From Pseudalkalibacillus sp045920555 (GTDB lineage: Bacteria; Bacillota; Bacilli; Bacillales; Fictibacillaceae), in assembly GCF_045920555.1 (NCBI RefSeq), contig NZ_CP174509.1:3596001-3660000 (forward strand): a stretch of DNA of 64,000 bases, written 5' to 3'. Shown in pieces: positions 35,922 through 45,221 of the stretch (position 1 is the stretch's first letter; each line of letters starts with the position of its first letter). The notes beneath the pieces were generated by a model. It searched no databases and was not told where the DNA came from. It saw nothing but the letters and a program-made list of their open reading frames with translations. Both the position numbers and the translations under genes were made by a program.

Positions 35922-37172
35922 TTGAGAACATTATCGATTATCCTATCCATGCTAATAAGTCTTACCATACCTTACACAGCAAGTGGTCAAACAGATCCCT
36001 CCTTAGTCGCAGCGTTTATAAGAGATGGTGACCTTTGGATAATAAAAGGGAGCGAAGAACAGCTAGTGACAAAGAAGAAAGAAATATCCGGTCCTAGGTG
36101 GTCTGATGATGGAAAATGGCTAGCTTACTTGGAAGGGGAAGAAAAACAAAACATTTGGCTGTACAATTTAGAGTCTCGGAAAAAGGAATTGTTTTTTAAA
36201 GGTGATGCTTCCAACATACAATGGGCTCCAAAAAAAAATTCTCTTGCTTTTCAGGTAGGTGAAACACTTTATTTAAAAAACATAAACAGTGAAACAGCTA
36301 AACCAATAGCCTCCGATGTCGGAAATTACTCCTGGTTCCCAACAGGGAATGGTTTCTTAACATCCACTAATTCAGAGCTGACCCCTGACGGCTGGACTGA
36401 TATAGAATTCTATAAAATAATACTTGAGAACAATCAGATAAAAAAAACAGATTTCTTCAAGTTGCCTGCTCTAACACTGGAAAATGATGAATTCGGGATC
36501 GGGACTAGCATTTTCAAATGGTCACCCGATGAAAAATGGATTTCTTTCATCAAATATCCAACAGCTTCATTATCTGCAGATGCCAACATTTTATATGTAC
36601 TTTCTTCTAATGAAAAACAATTGATCAAACTCAATCAAATGCTCAATGAACCAAGCTGGTTTCGCTGGGCACCAAACCACAATTCACTTGCCTATATTGG
36701 TGGAGTTAATCGAATATCGATTATGAATAAATTCTTACAAGTCAAAGAACTTCCAGCTTCAAAACAGGGAACGTTTACACCAGATGGATATGTAGACAGG
36801 GATTTTACCTGGCATAATGATCAGTTGATTACAGTTGCAAGGTCAAAGGAAAGCGATTGGTCAAATGATCCAGCCCAACGTCCATTACCTGCTTTGTATC
36901 AGATTGACTTAAAAAACAAAGAGCAAAAAAAGATTACAAATCCTAAAAATGGTTTTGGTGATTTCACGCCTCACTATTTGCCTGGATCAAATCGACTTAT
37001 TTGGGTTCGTACTAATCGAAAGAATAATAACGTGTGGATTGCTGAGGAAAATGGCAAACATGCAAAAGTGTGGATTTCTAATATTGATCAAGGCGGAAAC
37101 TTTTACGAAAAATGGGATTGGAGCAATGTTTTGAGCATCTATATTCCTAAGGAAGTAAGTATCCGCCCGTAA
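35922..37172 (+). CDS. Secreted TolB-like beta-propeller protein
   Basis: 416-aa protein with an N-terminal signal peptide (LSIILSMLISLTIPYTASG, cleavage near ASG-Q) and repeated propeller strands of the WD40/PD40 type: GPRWSDDGKWLAYLE, QWAPKKNSLAFQ, SWFPTGNGFLTS, KWSPDEKWISFI, RWAPNHNSLAYI. Start TTG 35922 with GGAGG 6-7 nt upstream; the ATG at 35874 would put 16 residues before the signal. No enzymatic motif. The stop codon lies inside the terminal hairpin of the neighbouring IS200-like element, so the last residues may come from the insertion. Confidence 0.8.
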   Translation: MRTLSIILSMLISLTIPYTASGQTDPSLVAAFIRDGDLWIIKGSEEQLVTKKKEISGPRWSDDGKWLAYLEGEEKQNIWLYNLESRKKELFFKGDASNIQWAPKKNSLAFQVGETLYLKNINSETAKPIASDVGNYSWFPTGNGFLTSTNSELTPDGWTDIEFYKIILENNQIKKTDFFKLPALTLENDEFGIGTSIFKWSPDEKWISFIKYPTASLSADANILYVLSSNEKQLIKLNQMLNEPSWFRWAPNHNSLAYIGGVNRISIMNKFLQVKELPASKQGTFTPDGYVDRDFTWHNDQLITVARSKESDWSNDPAQRPLPALYQIDLKNKEQKKITNPKNGFGDFTPHYLPGSNRLIWVRTNRKNNNVWIAEENGKHAKVWISNIDQGGNFYEKWDWSNVLSIYIPKEVSIRP

Positions 37173-37840
37173 AACGGGCGGTTTTAATTTCGCCCTATAA
37201 GGGCACTTTACCAACAATCCCCTTAAGGGGGCTTTTGAATTGACCGCCAACCGTTTATCTCTCTACCTATTTCTTGAATGGGTATATTCTCATTTAGTCA
37301 TGTTGTCCCGCAAACGATCTTCAGCTTCTTGTTCTCGAATATATTTCGCTACTGTTTTTTGATTGAGTCCAACTGTACTCACATAGTATCCTTTAGCCCA
37401 AAACGTGCGATTTCCATGATTATATTTCAGGTTTGCATGTCGGTCATGTATCATCAAAGAGCTTTTTCCTTTTAAGTATCCCATGAAGTAAGATACTGAC
37501 ATTTTGGGTGGTATTCTGACCAACATGTGTATATGGTCTGGCATTGCATGAGCTTCAATGATCTCAACATCTTTCATATCGCATAATCTTCTTAGAATCA
37601 CCAATGTCTTTTCTCAATTTCCCAAATATGATCTTCCTTCTATACTTTGGGATAAACACAATGTGATACTTACAATTCCATCGGGTATGTGATAAACTGT
37701 TGTCGCTCGACATGAGCAGATCTCTTCTCGTTAATTGAAATTGGTTTGACGGCCAGTTTCTATTATAACGAGAGGAGATTTTTCTGTTACAACCCTTAAA
37801 GGTTAATTTTCACACAGGCATAGCCTGTGGTTTAAAAAGA
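37150..37840 (-). mobile_element. IS200/IS605-type insertion sequence, degenerate
   Basis: Contains a broken Y1 transposase gene and no tnpB, the IS200 layout. Subterminal hairpins typical of this family flank it: CCGCCCGT/ACGGGCGG (37163-37181), CGCCC/GGGC and CCCCTT/AAGGGG on one side, AACC(C)TTTAAGGTT and CACAGGC/GCCTGTG (about 37794-37830) on the other. There are no terminal inverted repeats, as expected. Exact ends are not determined. Confidence 0.7.
37290..37713 (-). pseudogene. tnpA: IS200-family transposase TnpA, frameshifted
   Basis: Y1-transposase of single-strand IS200 elements. From ATG 37713 the frame reads MSSDNSLSHTRWNCKYHIVF and KYRRKIIFGKLRKDIG, then shifts and stops; the rest continues in another frame with RRLCDMKDVEIIEAHAMPDH, the HIH metal/HUH motif, and the catalytic Tyr region NQKTVAKYIREQE. 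One missing base near 37600 (GAT T for the expected GAG ATT) explains the break. Together the two parts give a complete ~140-aa TnpA, so a single lesion inactivates it. Confidence 0.85.
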
Positions 37841-37847
37841 CTTAATG

Positions 37848-37885
37848 AAAAAGAACCGAGTAAATTGCTTCACTCGGTTCTTCTA
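37848..37885 (-). terminator. Terminator of nrdJ
   Basis: AAGAACCGAGT/ACTCGGTTCTT stem just after the nrdJ stop; minus-strand tail is TTTTTCATT. Confidence 0.9.
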
Positions 37886-37893
37886 TATACAAT

Positions 37894-40458
37894 TTAGATT
37901 CCGCACTTCAACTGTGCATTACAATTTGTACATGTGTTACATCCACCGATTTCTTTTACTTTACCCTTACGGCAGACCGGGCATGTGTTTCCTACTTCAT
38001 TTCCAATCGTGACATCCGTGGAACGAAGGTCGGAAATCGTATCGACAAGGACAACTTTCTTCTTTTCTTCTGTTTTAGACGCTACAGAATCATCATCGAA
38101 AGTATTCTCTTCGGCTTTTAGTGTCAGTACCTGTGAATCACGGCTGCCATCCACGTATACTGTTCCGCCTTTTGCTCCACCGTTATATAGACGTTCGTAA
38201 ACAGCTTGTACTTGCTCAACTGAATAGCCTTTTGGAGCATTCACCGTCTTACTGATCGAACTGTCAATCCAGTTTTGGATGACACATTGTGTATCTGCAT
38301 GTGCTTCTGGCTTTAGATCCATCGCAGAAACAAACCATTCAGGCAGGTTTTCAGCATCAGCTTCAGGATTTCGTGACAGGTATTCGTTCACGATATCTGC
38401 CTTGACCTCAATGAACTTTCCTAGACGCCCACTTCTAAAATAAGAGAATGAGAAGTAAGGCTCTAATCCAGTACTTACGCCAACCATCGTACCAGTGGAT
38501 CCAGTAGGTGCTACAGTCAACAAGTGTGAATTGCGGATACCATGTTCCAGGATTCCCTGGCGGATATCTTCAGGCATCTTCTTCATATAACCTGTATTGA
38601 TGAAGGCTTCACGTAATTCTTTTGTTTCTTCATTTGTATTTCCAACTAAAAATGGAAAGCTTCCTTTTTCTTTCGCTAATTCAATCGATTCACGATAAGC
38701 TGTAGTGGCCATCGTTTCGAAGATTTCATCAGCAAGTTTGTTTCCTTCTTCTGAACCGTAAACCGTTTCACAGTAGATAAGAAGATCATGAAGACCCATG
38801 ACACCTAGTCCAACACGACGTTCTCCAAGAGCTTGTTCACGGTTCTTCTCTAAGAAGTACGGTGTCGCATCGATAACGTTATCCTGCATGCGGACCCCGG
38901 TTCTAACTGATTGTATCAACTTATCAAAATCAACACGTTTATTTTCTTTATCTGCAACATTAGCCAGATTGACAGCAGCCAAGTTACAGACGGAGTATGG
39001 TGCGAGTGGTTGTTCCCCACACGGATTGGTTGCTACTACTTTCTGTCCATATGCTTTTGCGTTGGTCATGTCATTCGCGTTGTCGATAAAGAAGATTCCT
39101 GGTTCTGCCGAATAGGTTGCGCAGATATTGATCAGATTCCACAGTTCTCTTGCTTTGATCCTTTTATAAACACGAATGCCGTAACCTTCAGCTTCCCATT
39201 CTCGAACATCTCCGTATTCATGCCACTTGGTGTTGTACTCGAGCATTTCTTCAAATGTGTAATTTTCCACATCCGGGAATCGAAGTTCGTACTCTGTATC
39301 ATTTTCAACAGCTTCCATGAATTCTTTGGTCACGCATACCGAAATGTTCGCACCTGTTAAAAATTCTGGGTTGTGGACACTATAGTTGCCGCCGGTTTGC
39401 AACTTTTCTTCAGCTTCCTTGATGGCTTTATTAGTGAAACCGCCTTGTCCAGGGATAGCTTTATAGTTTACAATGCTTTGATACATATCTCGCTCGGTTT
39501 CAGTAAGTGGTGTGAATTTCAATTTATCTAAAGCTAATTGCTTTATGGTTTCATCTTCTGTATTTTCAACTAGGAACCTGAGTATCCTTGGATTCTGCAT
39601 TTTTGAAATGATGAATTCGATAATGTCGGGATGCCAATCCGTAAGCATTATCATCTGCGCACCTCTGCGGGATCCGCCTTGTTCGACAAGATGTGTCAGC
39701 TTTGCGATGTCATCAAGCCACGACACCGATCCTGATGATTTTCCGTTTACGCCTTTTGCCAGTGTGTTTCTCGGTCTGAGTGTCGATCCGTTCGTACCGA
39801 CTCCACCGCCCCGGCTCATGATCTCCATCACTTGTTTACGGTGGTCAGAGATTCCTTCTCTCGAATCTTGTACGAATGGCATAACATAACAGTTAAAATA
39901 CGTTACATCCGTTGCGGCTCCTGCTCCATATAGCACCCGGCCTGCTGGTACGAAGTTCAAGTTTACAAGTTCATGGTAGAACTTCTCGAATGATTCCTGT
40001 CTCTTTTCTTCTGTTGTTTCTACGGAAGCTAGTCCTGTCGCATTTCGTTTAGCGATCTGCTCGTAATAGATTTCTAATGGCTTATCGATCGTATCAAGAG
40101 ATCTCTTTACGATTCCTGTCTCCATTTCACCCGGCTTGTCGAGGACGCTACGGTAATCCTCATCCACTTTCACCTCTGCCGTTTTTTGTTCCCGATCTAT
40201 GGAAACGATGAACCCCAAACCCCTTGCAGGAAATTTCGGATCATCTTTAACCGTCAAGATGACAAAATCTCCTTCTCGTAATGTTCTTTTCTCAGTATCC
40301 TTGAACGAATACCGATCCAACATCACCAATCTTGATACCCCTTTGTGAGTCGTATGCATGTCCGGTGTGATCGGATGCACCTGTTCGAATTTAGCAATGT
40401 CTTCATTCAACCGGTCAATGTTGATATGATGTCGTTGCTCCCCTGTTACAATCGCCAT
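37894..40458 (-). CDS. nrdJ: Adenosylcobalamin-dependent (class II) ribonucleotide reductase
   Basis: Reduces ribonucleotides to deoxyribonucleotides with a B12-generated thiyl radical. 854 aa: N-terminal region with RVLYGAGAATDVTYFNCYV (active-site Cys), SRGGGVGTNGSTLRPRN, ATNPCGEQPLAPYSVCNLAAV (radical and redox cysteines), VAPTGSTGTMVGVSTGLEP and a C-terminal zinc-finger-like tail CPVCRKGK...CNTCTNCNAQLKCG. B. subtilis lacks this enzyme at this locus. Two NrdR boxes overlap its promoter, so it is under the general nrd repressor. Confidence 0.96.
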   Translation of the reverse strand: MAIVTGEQRHHINIDRLNEDIAKFEQVHPITPDMHTTHKGVSRLVMLDRYSFKDTEKRTLREGDFVILTVKDDPKFPARGLGFIVSIDREQKTAEVKVDEDYRSVLDKPGEMETGIVKRSLDTIDKPLEIYYEQIAKRNATGLASVETTEEKRQESFEKFYHELVNLNFVPAGRVLYGAGAATDVTYFNCYVMPFVQDSREGISDHRKQVMEIMSRGGGVGTNGSTLRPRNTLAKGVNGKSSGSVSWLDDIAKLTHLVEQGGSRRGAQMIMLTDWHPDIIEFIISKMQNPRILRFLVENTEDETIKQLALDKLKFTPLTETERDMYQSIVNYKAIPGQGGFTNKAIKEAEEKLQTGGNYSVHNPEFLTGANISVCVTKEFMEAVENDTEYELRFPDVENYTFEEMLEYNTKWHEYGDVREWEAEGYGIRVYKRIKARELWNLINICATYSAEPGIFFIDNANDMTNAKAYGQKVVATNPCGEQPLAPYSVCNLAAVNLANVADKENKRVDFDKLIQSVRTGVRMQDNVIDATPYFLEKNREQALGERRVGLGVMGLHDLLIYCETVYGSEEGNKLADEIFETMATTAYRESIELAKEKGSFPFLVGNTNEETKELREAFINTGYMKKMPEDIRQGILEHGIRNSHLLTVAPTGSTGTMVGVSTGLEPYFSFSYFRSGRLGKFIEVKADIVNEYLSRNPEADAENLPEWFVSAMDLKPEAHADTQCVIQNWIDSSISKTVNAPKGYSVEQVQAVYERLYNGGAKGGTVYVDGSRDSQVLTLKAEENTFDDDSVASKTEEKKKVVLVDTISDLRSTDVTIGNEVGNTCPVCRKGKVKEIGGCNTCTNCNAQLKCGI

Positions 40459-40521
40459 CCAGGATCCTCCTTAATAATTATTAATTTTTATAATTTTGTT
40501 GTTTGTTTTAATGTTACCCAA

Positions 40522-40593
40522 ATCATAGCACAGCAAAACCTAAAACATCAATATATAGTGCACATTATTTTAAGATAATACAATATATTGTGT
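40522..40593 (-). promoter_or_regulatory. nrdJ promoter with two NrdR boxes
   Basis: ACACAATATATTGT (40593-40580) and GCACTATATATTGA (40561-40548), read on the minus strand, match the NrdR consensus; centres are 32 bp apart, three helical turns, as in known NrdR operators. The proximal box overlaps the -35 TTGATG (40551-40546), followed after 18 bp by the -10 TATGAT (40527-40522). The rest of the 358-bp nrdJ-lipM gap shows no gene and no cobalamin riboswitch. Confidence 0.9.
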
Positions 40594-40787
40594 CTATGAG
40601 AACAAGTCAACTTAATCTTGTCAAAATCAAAAACATATAAAAAATGTAGAATAAGGGCGAAAAGTGTCCAATTTACACCCCAGACATTCAAAAAAGACAA
40701 ATTTACAAAGTTGCGGGAAGGAGTCTTTTTTGAGCCTCTGATGACCGTTGAACTTCACAAATATCCTTCTTTTTTCCAATAAAAAGA

Positions 40788-40819
40788 TTTAAAAACTGCG
40801 ACCATTTTGGTCACAGTTA
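40788..40819 (-). terminator. Terminator of lipM
   Basis: AACTGTGACC/GGTCGCAGTTTTT hairpin on the minus strand, overlapping the lipM stop. Confidence 0.88.
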
Positions 40820-41683
40820 ACGTCTAAATGTCCACTCATCATTCGCATATCGTCTTTTAACGATTTCATCTATATATTGATTTTGTTCTTCGGTCAATTC
40901 CAAAGGTATGAATTCGATATCGAGGCCTTTTTCGAAGCCGTCCTTAAAAGCTTTCTTAGATTCCTCGATGGTCACCCTTTCAGGTCGGAGATCATTAATC
41001 GCTACAGCCTTCTTGCTGAACGCTTTTTGCATCCGTTCTCTCACTCTCTCGTTCGTAAACTTGAAGCAATCGAACAATTTGTCTTCATCGATATCGAGTA
41101 GGATCGACCCGTGCTGTAGGATGACACCCTTTTGTCTTGTTTGGGCACTTCCCGCTACTTTTCTTCCTTCAACCACGAGTTCATACCAGGATGGTGCATC
41201 AAAACAAACGGCTGAACGAGGATTTTTAAGCCCAGCCTTTTCTTCCTCCGTTTTCGGAACTGCAAAGTATGCCTCTAATCCCAGGTTGCGGAAACCGCCT
41301 AATATTCCTTCGGAAATCACCCGATATGCTTCAGTTACAGATTGGGGCATTTTAGGATGTTCTTCCGAAACGATGACACTGTAAGTCAATTCTTTGTCAT
41401 GAAGTACAGCTCTGCCGCCGGTTGGCCTGCGTACGAATCCATAGCCGTGTTTTTTCACTGCATCAAGATTGATTTCCTTTTCCACCTTTTGAAAATAACC
41501 GACTGATAGCGTAGCAGGATTCCACTCATAGAAACGGACTACGGGATGAATTTCTCCTTTACTATGCCAGTCCAACAGTGCTTCATCCAAAGCCATATTA
41601 TATGCTGGTGAGCTTGCACCAGATTCAATGAAATACCATTTTTCTTTCATCTTTATGTACGCCTCTTTCCATTCGTCATCCAT
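40817..41683 (-). CDS. lipM: Octanoyl-ACP:GcvH octanoyltransferase LipM
   Basis: First step of lipoate assembly in bacilli: moves octanoate from ACP to GcvH. 288 aa of the BPL/LplA fold with RRPTGGRAVLHDKELTYSVI, the catalytic Cys in SAVCFDAPSWYEL and KVAGSAQTRQKGVILQHGS. The ATG at 41650 (MKEKWYFIESG) would match B. subtilis LipM in length and has AAAGAGG 11 nt upstream; the ATG at 41683 is the longer option. Close to the glycine cleavage operon, whose H protein needs lipoate. Confidence 0.94.
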   Translation of the reverse strand: MDDEWKEAYIKMKEKWYFIESGASSPAYNMALDEALLDWHSKGEIHPVVRFYEWNPATLSVGYFQKVEKEINLDAVKKHGYGFVRRPTGGRAVLHDKELTYSVIVSEEHPKMPQSVTEAYRVISEGILGGFRNLGLEAYFAVPKTEEEKAGLKNPRSAVCFDAPSWYELVVEGRKVAGSAQTRQKGVILQHGSILLDIDEDKLFDCFKFTNERVRERMQKAFSKKAVAINDLRPERVTIEESKKAFKDGFEKGLDIEFIPLELTEEQNQYIDEIVKRRYANDEWTFRR

Positions 41684-41748
41684 TCACCTTTCATAGTTTA
41701 ACAGAAACCTATCAATCCATACAATTCATTGATTTTAGAAACTTAGTT

Positions 41749-41777
41749 TTGCGAATAAGAAAATTCCTGTATATAAT
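41749..41777 (+). promoter_or_regulatory. Sigma-A promoter of yqhL
   Basis: TTGCGA (41749-41754), 17-bp spacer, TATAAT (41772-41777), 50 bp before the yqhL start. Confidence 0.75.
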
Positions 41778-41827
41778 GGACATGGTATCTTTATAGATAT
41801 GGTAGAAAGTTTCTAGGGGGAAAAGAA

Positions 41828-42205
41828 ATGGAATGGATTTTTTGGGCACTACCAGCAGCTATCATCGCATATATGATCATCGCTGGGCTCTATCAACGAA
41901 GACATCTGAAAACGTTGACAGAAGAAGAATTCCGCAGCGGGTATCGAAAAGCTCAACTGATAGACGTGCGGGAACAAAAAGAATTTGATAATGGACATAT
42001 TCTCGGAGCACGGAATATCCCGTTGTCACAGCTCCGAATGCGTCATAAAGAAATCCGTAAAGATCAGCCTGTATATATGTACTGTGAAAGCGGAATGCGT
42101 ACAGTTCGTGCAGCAGCTGTCTTAAGGAAGAAGGGCATTAAAGACCTTTATAACCTTAAAGGCGGGTTCAAGAAATGGAACGGAAAAGTAAAAAAAGGAA
42201 AATAA
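41828..42205 (+). CDS. yqhL: Membrane-anchored rhodanese-like protein YqhL
   Basis: 125-aa protein: one N-terminal transmembrane helix (about 3-22) followed by a single rhodanese domain with LIDVREQKEFDNGHILGARNIPL and the active-site loop YCESGMRTV, in which Cys is the sulfur carrier. Probably a membrane-bound sulfurtransferase. ATG with AGGGGGAAAAGAA upstream. Next to lipM and gcv genes, as in B. subtilis. Confidence 0.93.
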   Translation: MEWIFWALPAAIIAYMIIAGLYQRRHLKTLTEEEFRSGYRKAQLIDVREQKEFDNGHILGARNIPLSQLRMRHKEIRKDQPVYMYCESGMRTVRAAAVLRKKGIKDLYNLKGGFKKWNGKVKKGK

Positions 42206-42215
42206 CCTGAAGATA

Positions 42216-42270
42216 AGGATCATCCAAAGACTTCATTTATGAATGTTGTAAAGGTGGTCCTTTTTTATAG
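42216..42270 (+). terminator. Terminator of yqhL
   Basis: AAGGATCATCC and GGTGGTCCTTTTTT arms around a 25-nt loop, ending in a T tract. Confidence 0.65.
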
Positions 42271-42352
42271 GTAAGACAGGGGCCATTTAAGACTGTATTT
42301 GAGAGGACAGCACACCTTATCTTTAAAACAACAAAATTATCTTAACAACGTG

Positions 42353-42389
42353 AAAAATCCCCTTCACCAATGGAGTGAAGGGGATTTAT
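42353..42389 (-). terminator. Terminator of the gcv operon
   Basis: AAATCCCCTTCAC/GTGAAGGGGATTT stem with minus-strand tail ATTTTTC, just after gcvPB. Confidence 0.92.
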
Positions 42390-42398
42390 TATACATAA

Positions 42399-43862
42399 TT
42401 ATTGTTTTTCATAGCGAAGAATCGGTTTACGGGCTGCAGTTGTCTCATCCATACGTTTGATAACTGTATTATGAGGCGCTTGTTGAACAACCTCAGGAGA
42501 TTCCTCCGCTTCTTTCGCAATCTGGATCATCGCATCGATGAATTCATCCAACGTTTCCTTTGATTCCGTCTCTGTCGGTTCGATCATCATACATTCCTCC
42601 ACATTAAGAGGGAAGTAGATAGTCGGCGGGTGATAACCGAAATCAAGTAAACGTTTCGCCATATCCAATGTCCTTACGCCAAGCTTCTTCTGACGCTTAC
42701 CGGAAATGACAAATTCATGTTTACAGTGCTGTTCAAATGGAAGAACAAAATACGGTGCAAGTTTACGCATCATATAATTCGCATTCAAGACAGCATAGTC
42801 ACTGACCTTTTTCAATCCTTCCCGGCCCATCGTTTGGATATACGTATAGGCACGGACATTGATTCCGAAGTTTCCGTAGAACGGCTTTACTCTTCCGATT
42901 GAATCAGGACGGTTATAGTCGAACACGTATCCATCTTCTGTTTTGGCAAGGATCGGCTTCGGTAAAAATGTAATCAGATCTTTCTTGACCCCGACTGGGC
43001 CTGATCCAGGACCTCCACCACCGTGCGGGCCTGTAAACGTCTTATGAAGGTTTAAGTGAACCACATCGAATCCCATGTCTCCTGGACGTGTTCTTCCCAT
43101 GATCGCATTCATGTTCGCACCGTCATAATAGAGCTTTCCACCAGCTTCATGGACAATGCGTGCCATATCGAGAATATGCTCCTCAAAAAGACCTAGGGTA
43201 TTCGGGTTCGTCAGCATCAAGGCTGCCGTGTCATCCCCGACTACACGTTTCAAGTCTTCCAGGTCGACTAGGCCATTCTCATCCGATTTGACTGTAACCG
43301 AATCAAAGCCTGCTACTGTCGCTGAAGCCGGATTAGTTCCATGAGCAGAGTCAGGAACGATCACCTTCGTACGGTGATGGTCACCATTCTTTTCATGATA
43401 CGCTCTGATCATCATCAAGCCTGTCCACTCACCATGGGCACCAGCAGCTGGCTGCAGGGTGACCTCATCCATACCTGTGATTTCTTCAAGAGATGTTTGC
43501 AAGTCGTACAGCATTTCCATTGCCCCTTGGACTGTATCTTCATCCTGATAAGGGTGGATATGCGCAAAACCTGGAATCCGCGCAACATCTTCATTGATTT
43601 TCGGATTATATTTCATCGTACAGGATCCAAGTGGATAGAAACCTGAATCCACACCGTGATTACGTTTAGATAATGCTGTGTAGTGGCGCATGATCTGAAG
43701 TTCGGATACTTCTGGTAATTCTGGCTCCTCGTCACGGATATATTCAGAGTCAATCAGTTCTTCAATGGGAGTTTCAGGGACATCGAGAGCTGATAAGCTA
43801 TACCCTACCCGTCCAGGTTTAGACAGTTCAAAAATGAGTGCTTGATTCTTTTCGTGGCTCAT
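42399..43862 (-). CDS. gcvPB: Glycine decarboxylase (P protein) subunit 2
   Basis: PLP-bearing half of the two-subunit P protein that decarboxylates glycine and passes aminomethyl to lipoyl-GcvH. 487 aa; PLP-lysine in LNLHKTFTGPHGGGGPGSGP, plus SHGTNPASA-like SAHGTNPASATVAGF and DGANMNAIMG. Its start overlaps the gcvPA stop by 4 nt. Last gene of the glycine-riboswitch-controlled operon. Confidence 0.98.
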   Translation of the reverse strand: MSHEKNQALIFELSKPGRVGYSLSALDVPETPIEELIDSEYIRDEEPELPEVSELQIMRHYTALSKRNHGVDSGFYPLGSCTMKYNPKINEDVARIPGFAHIHPYQDEDTVQGAMEMLYDLQTSLEEITGMDEVTLQPAAGAHGEWTGLMMIRAYHEKNGDHHRTKVIVPDSAHGTNPASATVAGFDSVTVKSDENGLVDLEDLKRVVGDDTAALMLTNPNTLGLFEEHILDMARIVHEAGGKLYYDGANMNAIMGRTRPGDMGFDVVHLNLHKTFTGPHGGGGPGSGPVGVKKDLITFLPKPILAKTEDGYVFDYNRPDSIGRVKPFYGNFGINVRAYTYIQTMGREGLKKVSDYAVLNANYMMRKLAPYFVLPFEQHCKHEFVISGKRQKKLGVRTLDMAKRLLDFGYHPPTIYFPLNVEECMMIEPTETESKETLDEFIDAMIQIAKEAEESPEVVQQAPHNTVIKRMDETTAARKPILRYEKQ

Positions 43863-45202
43863 TGGACTCCCCCCAATTCTTTTACAAATGTATCGATTTC
43901 TTCTTTAGTCCGTTGTTCCGTTACAGCGATCAACATATACTGATCGAGTTCAGGATAATATTGTCCGAGATCATAACCACCTACGAAGCCTTTTTCAAGA
44001 AGCGCCTTGTTCACTTCTTTTACAGGCTTTGATACTTTAACGACGAGCTCGTTAAAGAAAGCTCCTTTAAAATGGACTTCCATGCCACTTTCTTCAAGCT
44101 TTTTCTTTGCATAGTGTGCTTTTTGAAGGTTTTGCATAGCGATCTCTTTGATTCCTTTTTTACCAAGTGCTGTCATGGCCACAGAAGCAGCCAAAGCATT
44201 CAAAGCTTGGTTCGAACAGATATTGGAAGTCGCCTTGTCACGACGGATATGCTGTTCACGTGCTTGAAGTGTAAGAACGAAACCACGTTGCCCTTCTTCA
44301 TCAGTCGTTTGTCCAACTAATCGGCCTGGTACTTTACGCATCAACTTCTTCGTAGTCGCGAAATAACCACAGTGCGGTCCTCCAAAAGCTGCCGGGATAC
44401 CGAATGGTTGTGCATCCCCGATTGCGATATCTGCCCCGAATTTTCCTGGCGGCTTAAGCGCCCCAAGAGAAAGCGGGTTGCTGGAAACGACGAACATCGC
44501 TTTTTCTTGGTGGACGATTTCTTCAATTTCCTTCAATGGTTCGATTTGGCCATAAAAGTTAGGATATTGGACGATGACGCAAGCTGTATCGCCATCAACT
44601 GCTGCTTTCAATGCTTCCAGATCAGTAGTGCCATTCGTCGCTTCAACTTCTACTACCTCGAGATTCGGGCCTTTCGCATACGTATGGAGAACACTCAACG
44701 CTTCTGGGTGGACACTTTTCGAAACGATGACCTTCTTTTTACGAGTATGCGCTGCACTTAAGAAAGCTGCTTCTGCTAGAGCTGTTTGACCATCATACAT
44801 GGAGGAGTTGGCTACTTCCATTCCAGTCAACTCACAAATCATCGTCTGGAATTCAAAAATTGCCTGAAGCTCACCTTGCGAAATTTCTGGTTGATATGGT
44901 GTGTATGCCGTATAGAATTCCGAACGTGAAATCACATGATTGACAATCGACGGGATATAGTGGTCATATACCCCTGCTCCTAGGAAGGAGGTATAGTCTT
45001 TCGTGTTTACGTTCTTCGCCGCGAGCTGCGACATCTTTTTCATCAGGTCATTTTCCGGAATCGCTTCGGTGATGTTCAAGTCCCCTTTAAATCGAACATT
45101 CTCAGGGATATCACTGAACAACTCATCGATTGAATCGATACCGATTTCTGCTAACATTTCCTTTTCATCTTGCTCTGTCATTGGTAGATAACGAAATTTC
45201 AC
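43859..45202 (-). CDS. gcvPA: Glycine decarboxylase (P protein) subunit 1
   Basis: N-terminal half-type subunit (447 aa) that pairs with GcvPB. Typical segments: MKFRYLPMTEQDEKEMLAEI, YDHYIPSIVNHVISRSEFYT, YTPYQPEISQGELQAIFEFQ, and FGGPHCGYFATTKKLMRKVP. ATG start 19 nt after gcvT. Confidence 0.98.
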   Translation of the reverse strand: MKFRYLPMTEQDEKEMLAEIGIDSIDELFSDIPENVRFKGDLNITEAIPENDLMKKMSQLAAKNVNTKDYTSFLGAGVYDHYIPSIVNHVISRSEFYTAYTPYQPEISQGELQAIFEFQTMICELTGMEVANSSMYDGQTALAEAAFLSAAHTRKKKVIVSKSVHPEALSVLHTYAKGPNLEVVEVEATNGTTDLEALKAAVDGDTACVIVQYPNFYGQIEPLKEIEEIVHQEKAMFVVSSNPLSLGALKPPGKFGADIAIGDAQPFGIPAAFGGPHCGYFATTKKLMRKVPGRLVGQTTDEEGQRGFVLTLQAREQHIRRDKATSNICSNQALNALAASVAMTALGKKGIKEIAMQNLQKAHYAKKKLEESGMEVHFKGAFFNELVVKVSKPVKEVNKALLEKGFVGGYDLGQYYPELDQYMLIAVTEQRTKEEIDTFVKELGGVQ

Positions 45203-45221
45203 CTTTTATTCCCCCTCTTCC

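Noticed and set aside
37173..37260. CRISPR-like series of short palindromes
   Set aside because: The three hairpins differ in sequence and fit the end of an IS200/IS605 element; no repeats with spacers.
40459..40816. Cobalamin riboswitch upstream of nrdJ
   Set aside because: No B12-box-like sequence or matching stems were seen; NrdR boxes and a normal promoter explain the region.
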